From Candidatus Melainabacteria bacterium (GTDB lineage Bacteria; Cyanobacteriota; Vampirovibrionia; 2-02-FULL-35-15): a stretch of 63,730 nt of DNA. The position numbers and the translations under genes are program-made. Every line of letters starts with the position of its first letter. The first letter of the stretch is position 1. Below, piece after piece: positions 36,169-43,861 of the stretch. Location of the stretch: assembly GCA_023250155.1 (NCBI GenBank), contig JAHFBG010000013.1, positions 1 to 63,730 on the forward strand, in the 5' to 3' direction. Under the pieces are notes generated by a model. The model was not told where the DNA came from. It saw only the letters and a list, made by a program, of their open reading frames with translations, and ran no database searches.

Positions 36169-37182
36169 ATGAAAAAATTTCTAATTAAATTTTTTAAAAA
36201 TGAAGAAAGTGCATCACCTGGTGAACATATACTTTTAAGTGGCTTAGTAATGATAGCTGTAGTTTTATCATATAACAACTTAAGCAGTAATTTAAATCTA
36301 GCATTAAATAAAGTAAGTAATGCTGTTAATCCTACTAGTTCCTCCACTTCATCAACCTCAAGCTCTACTACTACGGCAATGGCTACTAGTTCCACTACAA
36401 GTTCTACTACCACAGCCATGGCTACTAGTTCCACTACAAGTTCTACTACCACAGCCATGGCTACTAGTTCCACTACAAGTTCTACTACCACAGCGATGGC
36501 TACTAGTTCCACTACAAGTTCTACTACCACAGCTATGGCTACTAGTTCCACTACAAGTTCTACTACCACAGCTATGGCTACTAGTTCCACTACAAGTTCT
36601 ACTACTACAGCGATGGCTACTAGTTCCACAAGTACTACGACTACTGCAATGGCCACAAGTACTACGACTACTGCAATGGCTACAAGTACTACGACTACTG
36701 CAATGGCCACAAGTACTACGACTACTGCAATGGCTACAAGCACTACGACCACTGCAATGGCAATGTGTCTACCACCAGATATTCTTATAAGAACAGTTAC
36801 TGCAGAAAAGAAGATTTCAAATCTTAAAGTCGGAGATATCGTTTTATCTGACAATGGAAAACCCGTTCGTATAGCTAAAATCACTAAAGTTGAAGCTAAA
36901 AACCATAAAGTAATGAAAATCAAATTTAATGATGGGACTTCTTTTGAAGGTAGTGCTGAACACCCTACCGCTGATGGAAGATTGTTTAAAGACTTAAAAA
37001 CAGGTGACAAAATAGATGGAAGAACAGTTGTTGAAACAAAACTCATTCCTTACAAGTACTCTCATACTTATGATATTCTTCCTGATTCAAAGACTGGAAA
37101 TTACTATGCAAATGGTGTTTTAATAGGCAGTACACTAAAAATGGAAGAAGTGGCTGTCACCACAATGCCAGTAAAGCCTTAA
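36169..37182 (+). CDS. Flp-pilin-like N terminus, Thr/Ser/Ala/Met repeat stalk and Hint domain (B)
   Basis: A 337-aa tandem paralog of the gene at 35149. The first 55 residues and the last 138 are nearly identical to it. The Hint domain begins at Cys200 (MCLPPDILIRT) with block-B His265 (GSAEHPTADG), exactly the same spacing as in A. The stalk is different: about six copies of a 13-residue unit (ATSSTTSSTTTAM), then four of a 9-residue unit (ATSTTTTAM). So two different stalks sit between conserved end modules. It is followed after 33 bp by a flavoprotein gene. Confidence 0.82.
   Translation: MKKFLIKFFKNEESASPGEHILLSGLVMIAVVLSYNNLSSNLNLALNKVSNAVNPTSSSTSSTSSSTTTAMATSSTTSSTTTAMATSSTTSSTTTAMATSSTTSSTTTAMATSSTTSSTTTAMATSSTTSSTTTAMATSSTTSSTTTAMATSSTSTTTTAMATSTTTTAMATSTTTTAMATSTTTTAMATSTTTTAMAMCLPPDILIRTVTAEKKISNLKVGDIVLSDNGKPVRIAKITKVEAKNHKVMKIKFNDGTSFEGSAEHPTADGRLFKDLKTGDKIDGRTVVETKLIPYKYSHTYDILPDSKTGNYYANGVLIGSTLKMEEVAVTTMPVKP
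36382..36615 (+). repeat. 39-bp tandem repeat, six copies
   Basis: Each unit encodes ATSSTTSSTTTAM. Copies are nearly identical at DNA level, varying at the Ala codon before Met (gcc, gcg, gct). Near identity suggests recent expansion and likely copy-number variation. Confidence 0.88.
36652..36759 (+). repeat. 27-bp tandem repeat, four copies
   Basis: Each unit encodes ATSTTTTAM and follows a 36-bp transitional unit at 36616-36651. It abuts the Hint cysteine codon at 36766. It is derived from the 39-bp unit by loss of four residues. Confidence 0.85.
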
Positions 37183-37215
37183 TTTAGTGCTTATACTTTC
37201 ACACTCTTATTTCTA

Positions 37216-38661
37216 ATGGCTTCAATAATAAATGGAAAAAATAAAAGAGTTGGTGTAATTGGTGCAGGACCTGCAGGCTTGACAGCAGCATATGAATTAG
37301 CAAAAGCTGGAATAGCAGTTGAAGTTTTTGAAGCAAGTAAGTATGTCGGTGGTTTAGCAAAGACTATTAGTTTATGGAATCAAAGGGTAGATACTGGTCC
37401 ACATAGGTTTTTTAGTGATGATACAAGAGTTAATAAGCTATGGTTAGAAGTAGTAGGCAAAGACTATAAAATAATCGATCGTTTAACTAGGATATTTTAT
37501 AAAAATAAATTTTATTTTTACCCTTTAAAACCATTCAATGCTCTTTTTAATCTAGGAATCTGGGAATCCTTTATTTGTTTAATAAGTTATTTTAAAGAAA
37601 AGATTAAGCCAACTAAGTTAGATGGCTCTTTTGAAACCTGGGTAGTGAATAGGTTTGGGAGACGGCTTTTTGAAATATTTTTTAAGACTTACAGTGAAAA
37701 ACTTTGGGGAATATCTTGTAAGGATCTAGATGAAGATTTTGCAGCACAGCGTATTAAAAAACTATCACTTTTAGAAGCCATTAAAAATGCTATTTTTCAA
37801 AAAACAGATATCACTCATAAAACACTTGCAGATCAATTTGCATATCCTATACAAGGAACAGGTATGGTATATGAAAGAATGGCGGATTTTATAAATAGTC
37901 ACGGGGGGAAAGTTCATCTTGAAAAGCCAGTTAATCGAGTTGTAACTAAAAATAAAAAAGTTACTGGTATTGAGCTTGTAGGTGGTGAAATCAAAGACTA
38001 CGACCATATCATCTCTTCGATGCCGATTACACTCCTTGTAAACAGATTAGATGAGGTTCCTAACGAAGTAAAAACCGTATCTGAATCATTAAAGTTTAGA
38101 AATACTATACTTGTGTATTTAAATATAGAGTCACAAAATTTATTCCCAGACAACTGGCTTTACGTACATTCTTCTGATTTGAAACTTGGTCGCATAACAA
38201 ACTTTAGAAACTGGGTTCCAGAATTATATGGAGAAGAAAAAAGTACAATAGTAGCTTTAGAATACTGGTGCAATGATGATGAACCTCTCTGGAGTGAAAA
38301 AGACAATGTTTTAATTGATCTAGGAAAAAAAGAACTTGCACAAGCAGGACTTTTAAAGAATTCAAAGGTTTTAGATGGTTATGTGTATAGAATTTCTCGA
38401 TGTTACCCTGTTTATAATAGAGGCTATAAAGGAAAGTTAAATCTTGTAGAAAGCTTTTTAGATTCAATTAGTGGACTTACTGTAATAGGACGATATGGAG
38501 CTTTTAAATATAACAATCAAGATCACAGTATCTTAATGGGACTATTAGCAGCTGAGAACATTATTAAAAGTACACGTCATGATTTATGGAAAATCAATAC
38601 TGATTATGAAACCTATCAGGAAGCATCAGTAATCACAAAAACAGGATTACAGAAAAAATAA
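37216..38661 (+). CDS. FAD-dependent oxidoreductase, UDP-galactopyranose mutase/protoporphyrinogen oxidase-like
   Basis: A 481-aa flavoprotein with an N-terminal dinucleotide-binding motif (VGVIGAGPAGLTAAYELAKAG, residues ~12-32) and the GG motif (EASKYVGGLAKT). DTGPHRFFSD and a C-terminal GLTVIGRYGAF/HSILMGLLAAENI region match the NAD(P)-binding amine-oxidase-like family often found in polysaccharide clusters. Its substrate is not known. It is separated by 4 bp from the GT39-like gene, forming an operon with it, so a role in glycan or lipid-linked sugar modification is plausible. Confidence 0.8.
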   Translation: MASIINGKNKRVGVIGAGPAGLTAAYELAKAGIAVEVFEASKYVGGLAKTISLWNQRVDTGPHRFFSDDTRVNKLWLEVVGKDYKIIDRLTRIFYKNKFYFYPLKPFNALFNLGIWESFICLISYFKEKIKPTKLDGSFETWVVNRFGRRLFEIFFKTYSEKLWGISCKDLDEDFAAQRIKKLSLLEAIKNAIFQKTDITHKTLADQFAYPIQGTGMVYERMADFINSHGGKVHLEKPVNRVVTKNKKVTGIELVGGEIKDYDHIISSMPITLLVNRLDEVPNEVKTVSESLKFRNTILVYLNIESQNLFPDNWLYVHSSDLKLGRITNFRNWVPELYGEEKSTIVALEYWCNDDEPLWSEKDNVLIDLGKKELAQAGLLKNSKVLDGYVYRISRCYPVYNRGYKGKLNLVESFLDSISGLTVIGRYGAFKYNNQDHSILMGLLAAENIIKSTRHDLWKINTDYETYQEASVITKTGLQKK

Positions 38662-38665
38662 TATC

Positions 38666-40012
38666 ATGCCAATTAAATTTTTCAAAGACATACCTAAGAG
38701 TTATTATTATCTTTTTCTTATTGTTTTAATCTCATTTATCGCTAAGCTGATTTATGTTTTCTACTTCTCAGATTATAAAAACTATCTTGTTAGCGATATG
38801 GGAGGATACTGGGCAAGAGCCACAAACAAATTCTACGGAGACACTTTTTCTATGAATCAATGGACAGCTTGGTCTCCAAGCTATCATTTTTATTTATTTG
38901 GTATATTAAAAATCTTATATTTTTTAAACCTTTCAAATTATGGGCTAGAAGTAGTTTTATTTTTAAATATTTTGTATTCAGCAATTTCTATATTTTGTTT
39001 TTATTTTATTGCAGAGCACTTGTTTAAAAATTCTTTTCAATCACTTATTACTACAGCTTGCTATGCCATTTCTTACCCAATAACTTATTTAAACATTTTT
39101 GTTCTGTCAGAAAATATTTCTATACCTATAGTAATTATGTCTGTTTATTTACTCCTAACCTATTATGAAAAGAAGCATATGCTATTTATTACAGGACTTT
39201 TTCTTGGAATAGCAGTTATTATAAGACCAGCACTAGGATTGATAGGAATCAGTTTCTTTTTATATATTTTATTAGTAAACAAACCCTCTTTTTATTCTAC
39301 TATCAGAGGATTTATATTCCTGGCTGGATATTTTATTGTTATCTTTCTAGCCTTAGTAGAAATCACATATATTTCAAAAGGTGAGTTAAAATCACTTGCA
39401 GGCAATGGTGGAGTTAATTTTTTTATTTCTCAGTGTAAACCTTCCATTGTAAAATCAGAGAACGAAAGAGGATCTGTCCATGTAGGAAGTCCTAATTATT
39501 ATGGGGACCCAAATTGCAAAGAGTTTCTCACTGATCACCCTATACATGATCAGAAATATTTTTATAAGCTTGGCTTAGAATGTATAAAAAACAATCCTAA
39601 CTATTGGGTTGAAAATTTTATAAATTTAAAAGCATTTTTTACTGGTCCTCTTTTTCCTTCTCTTCTTAGTGCCAGAGGTTTTACCTTTTTAATGCCTTTT
39701 TCAAATTATTTATTACTGTTTATGTCTTTAACATTAGGATTATTATTTTGGGTTAAAAGAGATCTAAATAATGATGAAAATAAAAAAATCTTTTTTCTGC
39801 TTTCTATACCTGCATTAACAGTTTTTGTATCATATTTTTATATACCTGAGCAAAGATACTTATTTCCTGTATACTTTGTAATTTATTTACTTTTCTTTCT
39901 TGTTTTTTTTAATATAGAAAAACATATGAAAACAGCAATGATATATTCTATAACTATAATTGTTATTAACCTTAGTTACATTTCTTATATTTGGATTAAA
40001 CACTTACTCTAA
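38666..40012 (+). CDS. GT39/ArnT-like polytopic membrane glycosyltransferase
   Basis: A 448-aa protein with about ten membrane segments. The first periplasmic loop holds acidic SDMGGYWARA, placed like the catalytic Asp of dolichyl/undecaprenyl-phosphate sugar transferases. LSENISIPIVIMSVYLLLTYY and FLGIAVIIRPAL are typical of the family. A basic GFLPEQ-like PEQRYLFP motif near the C terminus also fits. It would transfer a sugar from a lipid carrier outside the cytoplasm. The Ser/Thr-rich pilin-Hint stalks just upstream are possible acceptors, by inference only. It overlaps the convergent HTTM gene by 9 bp. Confidence 0.72.
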   Translation: MPIKFFKDIPKSYYYLFLIVLISFIAKLIYVFYFSDYKNYLVSDMGGYWARATNKFYGDTFSMNQWTAWSPSYHFYLFGILKILYFLNLSNYGLEVVLFLNILYSAISIFCFYFIAEHLFKNSFQSLITTACYAISYPITYLNIFVLSENISIPIVIMSVYLLLTYYEKKHMLFITGLFLGIAVIIRPALGLIGISFFLYILLVNKPSFYSTIRGFIFLAGYFIVIFLALVEITYISKGELKSLAGNGGVNFFISQCKPSIVKSENERGSVHVGSPNYYGDPNCKEFLTDHPIHDQKYFYKLGLECIKNNPNYWVENFINLKAFFTGPLFPSLLSARGFTFLMPFSNYLLLFMSLTLGLLFWVKRDLNNDENKKIFFLLSIPALTVFVSYFYIPEQRYLFPVYFVIYLLFFLVFFNIEKHMKTAMIYSITIIVINLSYISYIWIKHLL

Positions 40013-41584
40013 AAATGTATCTTCAACTTTTGTTTCTTTAGGAATATCAACACACCAATGGTGCCACAATAATACTTTTTCTGCTTTTGGTTTTTTATAA
40101 TCAGGTAGTGTAGTTTCTCTCATAAAGTAAATTTTAAATGCTTGTAATTCTTTACCATCCTTATGAGAAGCATCCCAATTGCGACATAAATATCTACCAA
40201 AATTTAAAACTTGTGTATTATTATCTCCCTGTCTAAGGTTTTCATATAACTTAAACCAATAATGGTTCTTAAATTCACTTGATAAAAGCTTTGGTTTTTT
40301 CCAAGTAACTGTACTACCATTTTTAAACAAATCAACCAATGTTCCATCTAATAGCCTCCCAGGAATTACATACCAACCATCATCAGTACTAGGTAATGGA
40401 GAAAACATACTCCACTCTTCTTCTATTTGAAAGAATTGACCAAGAGGTTTTAAATAGTCAGGAATTTTACAAGCAGGTTTTATCGAGCTAATATTCCACA
40501 TGAGAACATACAATAAACAAAATGCAACAAATAGATTTTCAATTAATGAATAGTGAAGAGTAGGAGGCTTTTGATTATTCACAAAGTTGTTTTTTAATGG
40601 GAGAATAACATTATGATAAATACTGTTTTTTATCCTTGTATAAATAGCTAGATTTTTAAACTTAATATAGATATTGTCCCAAAACCAACTAGGTAAAAAC
40701 AAAACTACAGCAATACAACAAACCCAAGGGAAAACATCAAGATCAAGACAGCCAGCAAATCCTATATGCATTAATATAAAGCCAAAAACAGCAAGAGTAC
40801 GAATAGGTCCAGTACAAATAGGTACAAATAAAAGAAATGGACCTAATAACTCAAACCAATAAGTGAATCTTGTTAAAACCTTTAATAACTCAGGAAAGTT
40901 AAGCAAATACTTTCCAAATGAAGTTACAAGCTCATCAAAACTTAGAGCATAATAAACTGCAGTAGCATCAAATTTCCATTCAGGAGCTGTTTTATGGTAG
41001 ACACAAAATATATAAACAAATATGACTTGGAATAATATTGCAACTGTTCCTATAGAAAATACTTTTTTAGATGTGGGTAAAATCTCATCTTTACTAAGAG
41101 TTTTATCAAGAGAATAATAAGCACCAAGAGGTATAAACATGCTCCAGAAGAGCAATAGTCTAAGATACCCATCAGCACAGGAAAGGATGTCTGAATTACG
41201 AAAGTGCAATGACAACATAAAAAACCAGATGATTACACTTGATAGTCTTGTTTTATAGCCAATAAGTAAGAAAAAAGCAAAAATAAAAGCAATAAGAAAT
41301 AAAAGAAACTGAAAAAAATAACCGCCACTCATTAAATTTATGGAAAGATACCATGGACTATTATTTAAATCCAGCAAAACAGATCTTGGTAAAAATCCCC
41401 AATCCGTATAATATGCTTTTATATCACTAGAAAGAATAATTAAATCTACTATTACAATAATTGCAATGCATATTCTAAAAAGTGCAAGTGAACGCAAATC
41501 AATACCAAAAAGTTCTTCAAATTTTGGTGGGTATAAATTGTTAGCTTTTTGCTCTTCTACGTTTGAGTTCATTGAAATAATCAA
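40004..41584 (-). CDS. HTTM-domain membrane protein
   Basis: A 526-aa protein with several membrane helices and the HTTM (horizontally transferred transmembrane) domain shared with vitamin K-dependent gamma-carboxylase. It has IDLRSLALFRICIAIIVIVDL at the start of the domain, ADGYLRLLLFWSMFIPLGA in the middle and a soluble C-terminal part (EEEWSMFSPLPSTDDGWYV). HTTM proteins are widespread in bacteria with unknown function. Its direction and lone position suggest an independent transcript. Confidence 0.85.
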   Translation of the reverse strand: MIISMNSNVEEQKANNLYPPKFEELFGIDLRSLALFRICIAIIVIVDLIILSSDIKAYYTDWGFLPRSVLLDLNNSPWYLSINLMSGGYFFQFLLFLIAFIFAFFLLIGYKTRLSSVIIWFFMLSLHFRNSDILSCADGYLRLLLFWSMFIPLGAYYSLDKTLSKDEILPTSKKVFSIGTVAILFQVIFVYIFCVYHKTAPEWKFDATAVYYALSFDELVTSFGKYLLNFPELLKVLTRFTYWFELLGPFLLFVPICTGPIRTLAVFGFILMHIGFAGCLDLDVFPWVCCIAVVLFLPSWFWDNIYIKFKNLAIYTRIKNSIYHNVILPLKNNFVNNQKPPTLHYSLIENLFVAFCLLYVLMWNISSIKPACKIPDYLKPLGQFFQIEEEWSMFSPLPSTDDGWYVIPGRLLDGTLVDLFKNGSTVTWKKPKLLSSEFKNHYWFKLYENLRQGDNNTQVLNFGRYLCRNWDASHKDGKELQAFKIYFMRETTLPDYKKPKAEKVLLWHHWCVDIPKETKVEDTFLE

Positions 41585-41712
41585 AGTTTAAACTAAAACG
41601 TTATTATTATAGCGCTGTATAAAACAAACACTATCCACCTTTTGGTTTTATATATAAATCAAAACAACATTTGACAAAGTAATCTTAGATGAAGTATTGT
41701 TCTGAGCCAAAT

Positions 41713-41747
41713 GCGAAGGATCTTCCTAACATTAATAGATCCTTCGC
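41713..41747. terminator. stem-loop between the Gly/Asn-rich and HTTM genes
   Basis: gcgaaggatct (41713-41723) and agatccttcgc (41737-41747) pair perfectly over 11 bp. Flanking ctaacatta/taatatgttag can compete. It lies just past the stop of the Gly/Asn-rich gene on the minus strand, so a terminator is the best guess, although no T-run follows. Confidence 0.45.
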
Positions 41748-41765
41748 TAATATGTTAGAATGCCA

Positions 41766-42476
41766 TTATAAATACAATCCACCACTTAAACCTCTAGAAC
41801 CTGTTCCCCCTAAAAGTTCTAATGCACTTGAACTTGGAAAATTCGTAGGTGCTGTTGGACGTGTACCCTCACTACCATTGTTATTACCTCTTAGAGAATA
41901 ACTATCAAAATATGCTCTTTGCTGATTTTGATAATCTCGTTGTTGCATTCTTTGGTTTAGCTCTAGAACTCTTCTTACCCCCATAGCTAGCATATCTGCA
42001 AGAATATTTCCAGCTCCAAATCTTAAAAAGCCATCTACATTATTATTATTAGGTGTACTAGATCCATTTGTTCCATTTGCTCCTGAAGCTCCACTAGTAC
42101 CATTAGTTCTAACCGTTTCAAATTGTCTTGTAGCATCTGGACGTACTACTCCTAACTGATTAGCATCACCATTTCCATTTCCTGGAAGAGGTACTCCTGC
42201 AGCATCTAACAAACCATTTGTAAAAGACCTAAACATATTTCCCATCCATGCAAGCATGCCATCTGAAGTAGGAGATACATTGTCAGTATGATCTAAATGT
42301 GCACCAGTATTTAATGGTCTAGTATTTGTAATATCAAGATGATTATGGTTCTCATTATAATTATTGTTAGTATTATAGTTGTTGTTAGTATTATAATTAT
42401 GATTATTATTAGTCGAACTACCGCCGCCGCCGCCACCGCCGCCAAAAATCCCAAATGGTGTTATTGCAAATCCCAT
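41766..42476 (-). CDS. Gly/Asn-rich low-complexity protein, 236 aa
   Basis: I do not recognise this protein. The N terminus (MGFAITPFGIFGG) leads into a run of glycines and then an Asn/Tyr/His-rich repeat (YNTNNNYNTNNNYNENHNH). A collagen-like Gly-X-X stretch (NGTSGASGANGTNGSS) lies near residue 125. The C-terminal third has a Gln/Arg-rich helix (LNQRMQQRDYQNQQRA). No signal peptide is obvious. It may be a structural or surface protein. It lies downstream of the hyf operon, but 235 bp from it, so it probably has its own promoter. Confidence 0.6.
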   Translation of the reverse strand: MGFAITPFGIFGGGGGGGGSSTNNNHNYNTNNNYNTNNNYNENHNHLDITNTRPLNTGAHLDHTDNVSPTSDGMLAWMGNMFRSFTNGLLDAAGVPLPGNGNGDANQLGVVRPDATRQFETVRTNGTSGASGANGTNGSSTPNNNNVDGFLRFGAGNILADMLAMGVRRVLELNQRMQQRDYQNQQRAYFDSYSLRGNNNGSEGTRPTAPTNFPSSSALELLGGTGSRGLSGGLYL

Positions 42477-42697
42477 ATTTAATTTCTCCTATTTTTACTT
42501 GTTTGTAATCGTATAAATTTCATTCAGTTGCATTAAACCAAAAAATAGTTAACTGATTTTTAAGATTTGTAAAAAATATTTATTCGTCAAATTTTGAAAT
42601 AAGTTTTTCCTATAAAGAAATTCTTTGGAGTAACATATAACATATGTTAGTTAATGGAACTTTAAAAGACTACAATTGCAGGCATTATGTACTAGTA

Positions 42698-42722
42698 CAA
42701 AGAGTCGTGGACTAACTCTTTG
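42698..42722 (-). terminator. possible terminator of the hyf operon
   Basis: On the minus strand, caaagagt and actctttg (plus 42715-42722 and 42698-42705) form an 8-bp stem overlapping the stop of the acetate-transporter-like gene. There is no strong T-run, so this is tentative. Otherwise 42477-42711 shows nothing recognisable. Confidence 0.35.
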
Positions 42723-43302
42723 GGGTCTTAAACAATGGTTCTCCAAGCAGGTAGCCAACTCTCCCTGTATACTTATTCACAAGTGTTACCATTGCATGAT
42801 AAAGAGCAATTAAGCCAATTATTATGTGATCAACCCCTGCATAATACTCAAGTGGATAGTTTAATTTGATAAGAATATCCATAGTAAAAACTATAGTAAT
42901 GAAGATATGAAGAACCATTAAAATAAATGACTTATGTCCTGTAAGATAAATCATAACAAAAGAAAATATTGCATAGATTGCTACAATTGGAAGAAAAAGA
43001 ATATTGTCCCAATGAAAACCTTCTACTAATCCCAAAGTTTTTACTATAAAAATCGATGTCCAATAAAAACCATACATTGTCAGTGCAGTTCCACCAAGCT
43101 GATCGTGATACCTTATATCAACTAACCCTGCAACTACTTGAACAAGCCCACCAAAAATAAGACAAATAATTGAAATTGCTAAATCATCATTATGTGGAAT
43201 AATACCTATCTGTACAAAACCCAACGTTAGAGCACCTACTGCAAGACCAAATAACCCTATTGATAAAACATCAATTCGTAATAGTCCATCTTTTTTATCC
43301 AT
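42712..43302 (-). CDS. GPR1/FUN34/YaaH (SatP)-like acetate transporter
   Basis: A 196-aa protein with six membrane segments. It fits the acetate uptake transporter family in LFGLAVGALTLGFVQIG, CLIFGGLVQVVAGLVDIRY and GTALTMYGFYWTS. The family's N-terminal NPAPLG motif is not visible, which may affect substrate choice. Its start overlaps the hyfI-like gene by 8 bp, so it belongs to the hydrogenase-like operon. Transport of acetate, formate or a similar small acid is likely. Confidence 0.78.
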   Translation of the reverse strand: MDKKDGLLRIDVLSIGLFGLAVGALTLGFVQIGIIPHNDDLAISIICLIFGGLVQVVAGLVDIRYHDQLGGTALTMYGFYWTSIFIVKTLGLVEGFHWDNILFLPIVAIYAIFSFVMIYLTGHKSFILMVLHIFITIVFTMDILIKLNYPLEYYAGVDHIIIGLIALYHAMVTLVNKYTGRVGYLLGEPLFKTPKS

Positions 43303-43849
43303 TTTTCTTCTCCTTTTTTGCTAACAACATTTTACAAACTAAAAAACCTTTTATAACTTCTTCTGGTGTTGGTGGATTGCCAGGAATGTATAAATCAACA
43401 GGGATAAACTGGTCTACTCTTCCTAAACATGCATATGTTTTCTCATAAACAGAACCATTACAAGCACCATCACCAATAGCAATAATTATCTTTGGTTTTG
43501 GAGTTGCTTTATAAGTTCTTTCCATTGCAATTTTAAGATGTCTTGTAACTGGTCCAGTAACAGCTAAAACATCAGCATGACGAGGAGAAGCAGTAAACTC
43601 AATTCCAAACCTTGAAATGTCGTAAATGGAATTTGACAATGCAATAAGTTCAGCTTCTTCAGCATTACATGAACCTGTATCCAAATGTCTTACTAGTAAT
43701 GAACGGCTAAGTGCTTGCTTTACAGCAGGTTCTAATTGGCAAACCTTGGATAAATCTTTTTCAAATATACTAACATCTAAATTTTTCAAGTCAGGTATAT
43801 TCTCTACCGTAATTCTTTTTGTAATCAATACTTTCAACAAATCAAACAT
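43295..43849 (-). CDS. hyfI: HyfI/NuoB-like small subunit lacking two Fe-S ligands
   Basis: A 184-aa protein related to the small subunit of group 4 [NiFe]-hydrogenases and NuoB. FGIEFTASPRHADVLAVTGPVT and VDLYIPGNPPTPEEVIKG are diagnostic. Of the four expected [4Fe-4S] cysteines, Cys61 (GSCN) and Cys130 (DGAC) are kept, but the second (in GSCNxC) is Glu64 and the last (PGCPP) is Asn158. The cluster is therefore probably missing or altered. It lies 12 bp after the large subunit gene and overlaps the acetate-transporter-like gene. Confidence 0.88.
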   Translation of the reverse strand: MFDLLKVLITKRITVENIPDLKNLDVSIFEKDLSKVCQLEPAVKQALSRSLLVRHLDTGSCNAEEAELIALSNSIYDISRFGIEFTASPRHADVLAVTGPVTRHLKIAMERTYKATPKPKIIIAIGDGACNGSVYEKTYACLGRVDQFIPVDLYIPGNPPTPEEVIKGFLVCKMLLAKKEKKNG

Positions 43850-43861
43850 AGTTTTTACCTT

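Noticed and set aside
35395..36759. CRISPR array
   Set aside because: The regular repeats have no spacers, are in frame with a protein and encode its stalk. No cas genes are nearby.
36320..36790. Plus-strand Leu/Pro/Gln-rich frame inside the second stalk
   Set aside because: Frame-shifted reading of the same 39-bp repeat. The Hint domain continues only in the other frame.
36000..37046. Long minus-strand open frame across the second pilin-Hint gene
   Set aside because: It is a mirror of the low-complexity repeat (Val/Ala/Glu-rich reading) with no start signal, and the plus-strand frame has clear domains.
35149..37182. Pilin-Hint proteins as inteins that splice
   Set aside because: There is no C-terminal His-Asn followed by Cys/Ser/Thr and no C-extein, so protein splicing is unlikely. 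Cleavage remains possible.
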